Source of the DNA: Moraxella lacunata
GTDB taxonomy: Bacteria; Pseudomonadota; Gammaproteobacteria; Pseudomonadales; Moraxellaceae
Reading direction: 5' to 3'
Length of the DNA: 51,643 nt
Assembly: GCF_002027545.1 (NCBI RefSeq)
Contig: NZ_MXAN01000082.1
Coordinates: 1-51,643 of the forward strand
The stretch's first letter is position 1; every line of letters starts with the position of its first letter. The translations under genes and the position numbers were made by a program. Below the pieces are notes generated by a model. The model did no database searches. It saw nothing but the letters and a program-made list of their open reading frames with translations, and was not told the origin of the DNA. Below, one piece after another: positions 45,015-51,643 of this stretch.

Positions 45015-45563
45015 ATGTTTGCAACTTTAAAAAATACGGCGGTGGGCATATTTACCATTGTACGCTCTATGTGGATGGTAAATTCTCATGCCTTGCGTCC
45101 ACGAGACACGATTTTGTACCCGGAACAGCCTGTGCCTGTACCGCCCCGTTTTCGTGGGCGGATTGTGCTGACCCGAGACCCTGACGGCGATGAACGCTGT
45201 GTGGCGTGCAACCTATGTGCGGTGGCGTGTCCTGTGGGGTGTATTAGCCTACAAAAGGCGGAGCGTGAAGACGGTCGTTGGTATCCTGAATTTTTTCGTA
45301 TCAATTTTAGCCGTTGCGTGTTTTGTGGTATGTGCGAAGAAGCCTGTCCGACTACCGCCATTCAGCTAACCCCTGATTTTGAATTGGGCGAATACAACCG
45401 CCAAAATCTCGTTTATGAAAAAGAGCATTTGCTCATTAGTGGCGTGGGCAAATACCCAGAGTATAACTATTATAGAGTAACAGGCATGGCAACAGACGAT
45501 AAACCCAAAGGGTCGCACGAGCGTGAAGCAGAGCCTGTCAATGTACGGAGTTTGTTGCCATGA
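45015..45563 (+). CDS. nuoI: NADH-quinone oxidoreductase subunit I
   Basis: This 182-residue ferredoxin-like subunit carries clusters N6a and N6b. Two [4Fe-4S] motifs are explicit: [15 protein letters not shown] (about residues 63-77) and [12 protein letters not shown] (about 99-110). Same length class as E. coli NuoI (180). Starts at the base following the nuoH stop and overlaps nuoJ by four bases. Confidence 0.96.
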   Translation: MFATLKNTAVGIFTIVRSMWMVNSHALRPRDTILYPEQPVPVPPRFRGRIVLTRDPDGDERCVACNLCAVACPVGCISLQKAEREDGRWYPEFFRINFSRCVFCGMCEEACPTTAIQLTPDFELGEYNRQNLVYEKEHLLISGVGKYPEYNYYRVTGMATDDKPKGSHEREAEPVNVRSLLP

Positions 45564-46198
45564 TTGATGTGTTAAAGGCGTTTTTGGCAAATGGCGATGC
45601 GGTGGGCTTTTATACCTTGTCGCTGGTGGCGATTTGGGCAAGCCTAAGGGTGGTTACGCACGCCAATCCCGTCCATGCCATTTTGTCTATGATAGTAAGC
45701 CTACTTGCGGTGGCAGGGATTTTCTTTATCATTGGAGCCCCATTTGCAGGCGTGCTTGAAATGATTGTCTATGCTGGGGCGATTTTGGTGCTGTTTGTGT
45801 TTGTCATTATGATGTTAAACTTAGGCACGGACACGACAGAAGAAAAGACGTGGCTGACTGCCAATGCGTGGGCGATGCCTGTGTGTCTTATGATGATTGT
45901 TGGGGCGGTGCTGATTGGCTTTATTAGCAATCAATACGGCACGGACAAGCCCATGCAATTACAAAGCACCACCATTTCTGCCAAAGATGTGGGTATACGC
46001 TTATTTACAGGGTATGTGCTACTTGTGGAGGTGGCGGCATTTTTGCTTTTGGGTGCATTGGTTGCGGCATATCATTTGGGTAAAAAAGCACTTGATGATG
46101 AAAACATCAGCCACAGCCAAACATGCCCTGATATCGTCTCTAATACATGGGTAAATCAAGACAAAGAGCAACAGGAGAGAGCCGATGCAAAATTATAA
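45560..46198 (+). CDS. nuoJ: NADH-quinone oxidoreductase subunit J
   Basis: This 212-residue membrane subunit has about five helices. The family segments [18 protein letters not shown] and [20 protein letters not shown], including the pi-bulge helix region, are present. The C-terminal 45 residues are polar and somewhat longer than in E. coli NuoJ (184). Overlaps nuoI by four and nuoK by fourteen bases. Confidence 0.94.
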   Translation: MIDVLKAFLANGDAVGFYTLSLVAIWASLRVVTHANPVHAILSMIVSLLAVAGIFFIIGAPFAGVLEMIVYAGAILVLFVFVIMMLNLGTDTTEEKTWLTANAWAMPVCLMMIVGAVLIGFISNQYGTDKPMQLQSTTISAKDVGIRLFTGYVLLVEVAAFLLLGALVAAYHLGKKALDDENISHSQTCPDIVSNTWVNQDKEQQERADAKL

Positions 46199-46559
46199 TG
46201 TAGATACCCTAACCACCCCTTTTGCTCATGAAGTCGTCAAAGTGGCGTCCGATATGGGCGTGCCTGCTCATCATGGGCTGATATTGGCGGCGATACTCTT
46301 TGTCATTGGCTTGGTTGGGGTCATGGCAAGACGCAATGTGCTGTTTATGCTGATGAGCTTAGAGATTATGATGAACTCCGCTGCCCTTGCCTTTGTGGTG
46401 GGGGGTAATATGTGGGGCAAGGCAGACGGGCAGATTATGTTTATTTTTGTCTTAACACTAGCGGCAGCAGAAGCGGCGATAGGGCTTGCCATACTCTTGC
46501 AGTTTTATCATCGGTTTAGAAGCCTTGATGTCAATCATGCCAGTGAATTAAAGGGGTAG
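46185..46559 (+). CDS. nuoK: NADH-quinone oxidoreductase subunit K
   Basis: This 124-residue subunit has three membrane helices with buried glutamates for proton transfer: [15 protein letters not shown] and [20 protein letters not shown] upstream supports the start at 46185, which lies inside the end of nuoJ. A 25-residue N-terminal extension makes it longer than E. coli NuoK (100). Confidence 0.94.
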   Translation: MQNYNVDTLTTPFAHEVVKVASDMGVPAHHGLILAAILFVIGLVGVMARRNVLFMLMSLEIMMNSAALAFVVGGNMWGKADGQIMFIFVLTLAAAEAAIGLAILLQFYHRFRSLDVNHASELKG

Positions 46560-46565
46560 GGCGGT

Positions 46566-48419
46566 ATGAATTTGTTAGCATTGACCTTTATTTTCCCCTT
46601 GATTGGCTTTTTGATATTAGCCACAGGGCGAGATAGAATTTCAGAAAAACTTGCCACGATGATTGGCGTTGGGGCAATGGGACTGTCAGCGATATGTGCC
46701 TTTGTTAGTATTTTTGGCTTTTTGGCAAAGGGACAACAGGCGGTGTCTGTGCCACTTTGGACATGGCTGTCGGTGGGCGATTTTGCTCCCAAATTTGGGC
46801 TGTATCTTGATGGATTGTCTGTTACCATGATGGGCGTGATTACAGGCGTGGGCTTTTTGATTCATCTGTTTGCCAGTTGGTACATGAAAGGCGAGACAGG
46901 ATTTGCCCGTTTTTTTAGTTATCTAAATCTGTTTGTGGCAAGTATGTTACTGCTTGTGCTTGCCGACAACCTATTGCTGATGTATCTGGGCTGGGAAGGT
47001 GTGGGTATCTGCTCTTATTTGCTTATCGGTTTTTATTATCACAACCGAGCCAATGGACGGGCGGCTATCAAGGCATTTACCGTAACCCGTGTGGGCGATG
47101 TGTTTTTGGCGATTGGGCTGTTTTTGTTGTTTGTGGTGTTTGGCACGCTTGACATGACCGCCATCAATGCCAAAGCAGACACCATGTTCGCTGTCAATGA
47201 CCCCATGCTCATGCTTATTGTGGCGATGCTTATCGGTGGGGCGTTTGGCAAATCGGCTCAAATTCCTTTGCATACTTGGCTTGCCGATGCCATGGCGGGC
47301 CCGACACCTGTTTCCGCTCTTATTCATGCAGCCACCATGGTAACCGCAGGGGTATATTTGATTGCCCGCATGCACCCTTTATTTGTGCTGACCCCCCAGA
47401 TGCTCCTGTATTGGGTGGGCGGTGTTGGTGCATTGTCCATGCTGGTGGCGAGCTTTTGTGCGTTGGCACAGACCGACATCAAGCGTGTGCTTGCTTACTC
47501 TACCATGAGCCAGCTTGGTTATATGTTCATCGCTTTGGGCGTGGGGGCGTGGCAAGTGGCGATTTTTCACTTGATGACGCACGCATTTTTTAAAGCGTTG
47601 TTATTCCTAGCCAGTGGGGCGGTGATTATTTCCACTCATCATGAGCAAAATATCTTTAAGATGGGCGGTCTGCGTAAAAAAATCCCCCTTGTGTTTTGGT
47701 CGTTTGTCGTTGGTGGTGGGGCGTTGGTTGCCTTGCCCTTTATCACGGTTGGCTTTTATTCAAAAGAAGCGATTTTGTGGGAGACTTATGCCACAGGACA
47801 TATGAGTCTGTTTTGGGCAGGCGTGTTTGGGGCGTTTTTGACGGCTGTTTATACTTTCCGTTTGATTTATCTTGTGTTCTTTGGACAAGAAAAAACGCAT
47901 GGTGAGGCTTTAAAAGGAATAAGTTACGCCTTGCCTTTGATGGTGCTACTTGTGCTATCGACAGGGCTTGGAGCGTTAATTCACCCGCCTTTGGCAAATG
48001 TCCTGCCAGCGAGCGTGGGTAGCACCCTAACAGACGGCAAGCATACTGCTGAGATTATCGCGGTGGGCGTAACCGCACTTGGCTTGGCGATGGCGTACTT
48101 TTTGTATGTGCTTGACAAGGGTAAGATTTTGACAAAATGGACAAATTCTGCCTTTGGTGGGGCGTGTACTTATTGGTGCTATCACGGGCTGGGCTTTGAT
48201 GCTCTTTATGATATTGTATTTGTTAAGCCGTTTTTGGCAATTTGCAAATTCCTAAAAAAAGACCCTGTGGACAAGCTGTGGCATATCCTGCCCTTTGGGG
48301 TCAAACTTGGCAACAAGCTGTTGGTAAAAACCCAAACAGGGCGACTTGGCACGCACGCTGTGAGCTTTGGCGTGGGGCTTGCTGTGGTACTAATCTTGGC
48401 AATGATGATGGTGGTATAA
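46566..48419 (+). CDS. nuoL: NADH-quinone oxidoreductase subunit L
   Basis: This 617-residue antiporter-like proton channel subunit lies at the distal end of the membrane arm. Typical segments are LMYLGWEGVGICSYLLIGFY, GKSAQIPLHTWLADAMAGPT and ALIHAATMVTAGVYLIARM, holding the key glutamate, lysine and histidine residues. The long C-terminal lateral helix region is present. Length matches E. coli (613). Confidence 0.96.
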   Translation: MNLLALTFIFPLIGFLILATGRDRISEKLATMIGVGAMGLSAICAFVSIFGFLAKGQQAVSVPLWTWLSVGDFAPKFGLYLDGLSVTMMGVITGVGFLIHLFASWYMKGETGFARFFSYLNLFVASMLLLVLADNLLLMYLGWEGVGICSYLLIGFYYHNRANGRAAIKAFTVTRVGDVFLAIGLFLLFVVFGTLDMTAINAKADTMFAVNDPMLMLIVAMLIGGAFGKSAQIPLHTWLADAMAGPTPVSALIHAATMVTAGVYLIARMHPLFVLTPQMLLYWVGGVGALSMLVASFCALAQTDIKRVLAYSTMSQLGYMFIALGVGAWQVAIFHLMTHAFFKALLFLASGAVIISTHHEQNIFKMGGLRKKIPLVFWSFVVGGGALVALPFITVGFYSKEAILWETYATGHMSLFWAGVFGAFLTAVYTFRLIYLVFFGQEKTHGEALKGISYALPLMVLLVLSTGLGALIHPPLANVLPASVGSTLTDGKHTAEIIAVGVTALGLAMAYFLYVLDKGKILTKWTNSAFGGACTYWCYHGLGFDALYDIVFVKPFLAICKFLKKDPVDKLWHILPFGVKLGNKLLVKTQTGRLGTHAVSFGVGLAVVLILAMMMVV

Positions 48420-48420
48420 G

Positions 48421-50097
48421 ATGATAGAGCAAACATGGCTTTTGCCAAGTCTAATTGCAATCCCGTTGATTGCAGGATTTTTGTGTTGGTTATTTGAAAA
48501 AAAGGACGCACGACTGCCCAGATGGGTGGCACTTATTGGCATGACATTGACCTTTGTGCTGTCGCTCGTGCTGTATGCCAAAGGCGACTTTGGGGTGTTA
48601 AATGCCAGCACCGACAGCAGTCTGCCTTGGGCGGCAACCTTTGAAGTGCCTTGGATACCTGCCTTTGGTATCAAATTCGCCTTGGCGATGGACGGCTTGT
48701 CTTTACTCATGATTGTCTTGACGGCATTTTTGGGTATCATGGCGGTGGGCTGTTCGTGGGGCGAGATTAAGCACCGTGTGGGATTTTTTCACCTAAACCT
48801 ACTGTGGTCGTTGGGCGGTGTCATCGGTGTCTTTTTGGCGATTGATTTGTTTTTGTTTTTCTTTTTTTGGGAAATGATGCTGCTGCCCATCTACTTTTTG
48901 ATTGCCCTATGGGGGCATGATGTGCGTGATACTAATGGCAATATCATCAAGCCAAAATCGGCTGCCGCCACCAAGTTTTTTATTTATACCCAAGCGTCTG
49001 GGCTTATCATGTTCATTGGTATCAGTATGCTTGTGCTTATCAATTTTGCCCAAAAAGGCGTGCTAAGTTTTCATTATGAAGACCTGCTTGGCACCTATCT
49101 TGGCAAATACGAATACTTGATTATGCTGTGCTTTTTTGTGGGCTTTGCAGTCAAATTACCCGTTTTCCCATTGCACGGCTGGCTCCCTGATGCCCACGCC
49201 CAAGCCCCAACGGCAGGTTCGGTGGACTTGGCAGGGATTTTGATTAAGACGGCGGCATTTGGTTTGCTTCGCTTTGTGATTCCGCTTTTTCCAAATGCGT
49301 CTGCCGAGTTTGCTCCCATTGCCATCACGCTTGGCATGATTGGGGTGTTTTATGGGGCGTTTTTGGCGTTTGCCCAGACCGACATCAAACGCCTGCTTGC
49401 CTATACGTCTGTGTCGCACATGGGCTTTGTCGTGCTTGCCATCTATGCTGGCACGTTGGTGTCGTTGCAGGGCTTGATGGTGCAAATGCTCGCTCACGGC
49501 CTATCGAGTGCGGCACTCTTTATTATGGCAGGGCAAGTGTACGAACGCTTGCACACTCGTGATATGACGGTCATGGGTGGTATGTGGGGTCAGTTTCGCT
49601 ATCTTGCTCCGTTTATGATGTTCTTTTGTGCCGCCCTTTTGGGTATCCCTGGTACGGGCAACTTCATTGGCGAGATTTTGATTTTGATGGGGTCGTTCAA
49701 GGCGTATCCTGTCATCAGCGTGCTATTGACCGTGAGTTTTGTGTGGGCGGGGCTTTATGCACTTATTTTGATTCACAAGGCGTTGTTTGGCGACAACACC
49801 ACGCCCCATCTGCACGCCTTATACAAGGCAAAAGACGACACCGCCAAGCCTTTGCGTGATTTGGGTGGGCGAGAGCTGTCTTTGCTTGGTGTGTTGGCGG
49901 TGGGGCTTGTTTGGCTTGGGCTGTATCCACAACCCGTCCTAAACAAATCCGAGCAAGCAATGAGCTATATCAGCACCAAAATGCCCGATAGATATTCGGA
50001 CGTGGATACCGCCATTGCAGGGCTAAAAGGCAATCAAAAGCCCATCTCGCCAGAAATTGTGCCGCAAGTCATTGAAATTAACCAAGGGGGCAACTAA
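48421..50097 (+). CDS. nuoM: NADH-quinone oxidoreductase subunit M
   Basis: This 558-residue antiporter-like subunit has fourteen predicted helices. FFFWEMMLLPIYFLIALWG, VKLPVFPLHGWLPDAHAQAP and FAQTDIKRLLAYTSVSHMGF are the conserved proton-channel segments. It is longer than E. coli NuoM (509) mainly by a polar C-terminal tail. Starts one base after nuoL ends and shares one base with the nuoN start (TAATG). Confidence 0.96.
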   Translation: MIEQTWLLPSLIAIPLIAGFLCWLFEKKDARLPRWVALIGMTLTFVLSLVLYAKGDFGVLNASTDSSLPWAATFEVPWIPAFGIKFALAMDGLSLLMIVLTAFLGIMAVGCSWGEIKHRVGFFHLNLLWSLGGVIGVFLAIDLFLFFFFWEMMLLPIYFLIALWGHDVRDTNGNIIKPKSAAATKFFIYTQASGLIMFIGISMLVLINFAQKGVLSFHYEDLLGTYLGKYEYLIMLCFFVGFAVKLPVFPLHGWLPDAHAQAPTAGSVDLAGILIKTAAFGLLRFVIPLFPNASAEFAPIAITLGMIGVFYGAFLAFAQTDIKRLLAYTSVSHMGFVVLAIYAGTLVSLQGLMVQMLAHGLSSAALFIMAGQVYERLHTRDMTVMGGMWGQFRYLAPFMMFFCAALLGIPGTGNFIGEILILMGSFKAYPVISVLLTVSFVWAGLYALILIHKALFGDNTTPHLHALYKAKDDTAKPLRDLGGRELSLLGVLAVGLVWLGLYPQPVLNKSEQAMSYISTKMPDRYSDVDTAIAGLKGNQKPISPEIVPQVIEINQGGN

Positions 50098-51608
50098 TGA
50101 GTGTATCTATTGAGTTTTCGTCTTTGCTCCCGTTGCTCCCTGCCATGATATTGGGCGTGGCGGTGCTTGTGGTCATGCTTACTATCGCCATCAAACGCTC
50201 ACACAGTCTGATTGTTGGCTTGACTGCCCTTGGACTAAATGGGGCGTTGGCGGTGCTACTGTTGCAGTTTTTTGAAAAATTGCCCACTCATGTCAATCGG
50301 GGCGATGTCATGGGGCTGTTTTTGGTGGACGGCTTTGCCTTGTTTAATAGCCTTATCATCATCGTTTCGGCTTTGGCGTGTGTTACGTTATCGTATCGCT
50401 ATTTTCAAAGTTTTAATAACAACAAAGAAGAGCTGTATCTGCTTCTTTTGACAAGTACGCTTGGGGCGGTTTTGATGACCTCATCTCATCATCTTGCCTC
50501 CTTTTTTGTCTCATTAGAGCTTTTGTCTGTACCCATGTATGGCATGCTAAGTTTTGCTTATCTAAAACAAAAATCCTTAGAATCGGGGCTAAAATACCTG
50601 ATTTTATCGGCCACTGCTTCGGCGACTTTGCTCATGGGTATGGCACTGATTTTTGCAGCAACAGGTGAGCTTGGCTTTACCCATCTTGGAGAGGCTTTGA
50701 TGGCAGGTTTTGGGATACTGCCTTTGTTTGTGGTTGGGGCGGTCATGATGGTGGCAGCAGTTGCTTTTAAGTTATCGCTTGCACCATTTCATGCGTGGGC
50801 AGGCGATGTGTATCAAGGTTCTCCTGCCCCTGTTACGGCATTTTTGGCAAGCGTGGGTAAGGTAGCGGTGGTTGCCCTTACCGTGCGTTTTTTGCTGACA
50901 AGTGCAGCTCCTGCCATATCAGCTATTGATGCGATATTGGTTGCCATTGTTGGGGTGTCTATCATGGCAGGGAACTTGCTTGCTCTGACTCAAACCAACC
51001 TAAAACGCCTGCTTGCGTTCTCATCTGTGGCACATATGGGTTATGTGCTGATTCCTCTCATCGCCACAGGGGCAACGGCAGATGCTGACAGTGTAATCAG
51101 TATGTATGTGCTTATCTATGCCTTATCCTCTGTTGGGGCATTTGGGGTGATTGTGCTGATGACAGGAGCGTACGGTGAAACCGACCGCAATAGAGCAACC
51201 CAAGAGATAGAAGATGAAGCGGACAGCATGGCGGTTTATCAAGGGTTGTTTTGGCGAAGACCTGTGCTGACAGCAGTTTTGACGGTGATGATTCTGTCCA
51301 TGGCAGGCATGCCACTTACCGCAGGATTTATCACCAAAATGCAGGTACTGTTCGCTGCCATTCAAGGTGGGCGATTTGGACTTGCCTTTATGGTGGTTTT
51401 GGGCAGTGCCATCGGACTTTATTATTACCTAAAAGTGCTGCTTATCATGTTCAAACGCCCAATGACCATCGTGCCTTTTGATGTGCCAAGCAACTGGCGT
51501 GTCAAGGCAGGGGGGTTGGTGCTGATTCTTATCACGGCATTTATTTTTGTGATGGGGATTTTGCCAAACACGCTCTTTAAAATGGCAATTTTGGCAATTT
51601 TGGGGTAA
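50097..51608 (+). CDS. nuoN: NADH-quinone oxidoreductase subunit N
   Basis: This 503-residue antiporter-like subunit is the last gene of the locus. FVSLELLSVPMYGML, FKLSLAPFHAWAGDVYQGSPAPVTAFLASV (about residues 222-251) and NLKRLLAFSSVAHMGYVLIPL are diagnostic. Length is close to E. coli NuoN (485). The 35 bases after the stop are too few to judge a terminator. Confidence 0.96.
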   Translation: MSVSIEFSSLLPLLPAMILGVAVLVVMLTIAIKRSHSLIVGLTALGLNGALAVLLLQFFEKLPTHVNRGDVMGLFLVDGFALFNSLIIIVSALACVTLSYRYFQSFNNNKEELYLLLLTSTLGAVLMTSSHHLASFFVSLELLSVPMYGMLSFAYLKQKSLESGLKYLILSATASATLLMGMALIFAATGELGFTHLGEALMAGFGILPLFVVGAVMMVAAVAFKLSLAPFHAWAGDVYQGSPAPVTAFLASVGKVAVVALTVRFLLTSAAPAISAIDAILVAIVGVSIMAGNLLALTQTNLKRLLAFSSVAHMGYVLIPLIATGATADADSVISMYVLIYALSSVGAFGVIVLMTGAYGETDRNRATQEIEDEADSMAVYQGLFWRRPVLTAVLTVMILSMAGMPLTAGFITKMQVLFAAIQGGRFGLAFMVVLGSAIGLYYYLKVLLIMFKRPMTIVPFDVPSNWRVKAGGLVLILITAFIFVMGILPNTLFKMAILAILG

Positions 51609-51643
51609 ATAAAAACAAGCACTTAGTGAACCGACCCCCAAAT

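Overview
The window looks like chromosomal DNA of a Moraxella-type gammaproteobacterium (family Moraxellaceae). The grounds are the fused nuoCD gene, a nuoA product with a long C-terminal tail, a single-polypeptide siroheme sulfite reductase followed by a DUF934 protein, the yajC-secD-secF order, moderate G+C (roughly mid-40s by eye), and intergenic spaces full of short palindromic and MITE-like repeats. The species is inference. I see no tRNA, rRNA, CRISPR array or complete insertion sequence.

Layout. (1) 65-707: a higBA toxin-antitoxin pair on the minus strand. (2) 860-5839: assimilatory sulfate reduction: cysI, a DUF934 partner, cysH and the siroheme synthase cysG. (3) 6439-14710: five plus-strand genes, SWIM zinc finger, DUF5691-like, MoxR-type AAA+ ATPase, DUF5682 and VWA. 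They form a recognisable chaperone-like gene neighbourhood whose job is not established. (4) 15018-18537: the Sec accessory operon yajC-secD-secF on the minus strand. (5) 18776-22134: a CorC-type CBS membrane protein, a small secreted protein, a TraX-family membrane protein and a FixH-like protein. (6) 22400-26323: purL with a clear terminator. (7) 26516-51608: the complete respiratory complex I set nuoA-nuoN, but split into three blocks.

The nuo locus is the striking part. Between nuoB and nuoCD lies about 5 kb of mostly AT-rich foreign-looking DNA. It holds a truncated YqcI/YcgG-like gene, an MFS transporter and an ATP-grasp ligase reading rightward. Next comes a stranded 5' fragment of a second nuoC, then a TSUP permease and a broken AurF-like diiron oxygenase reading leftward. 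This resembles the remains of a small biosynthetic cluster for an N-oxygenated or amide-linked metabolite. Between nuoCD and nuoE lies a second insert of about 4 kb: a PD-(D/E)XK nuclease-like gene cut by a MITE, pilU, a decayed gene of unknown family and a vapBC pair. nuoE to nuoN then follow in a tight, overlapping array.

Repeats tie the window together. A 93-bp MITE occurs four times, each copy bounded by TA. A second family (115 and 158 bp) has terminal inverted repeats of about 30 bp. There are also roughly 70-bp elements bounded by TGTAGGGG/CCCCTACA and two cruciforms of about 115 bp. Several genes are visibly decayed (the AurF-like gene, the nuclease, the gene at 37351, the nuoC fragment and possibly a small membrane ORF between nuoA and nuoB), which points to ongoing gain and loss in this locus.
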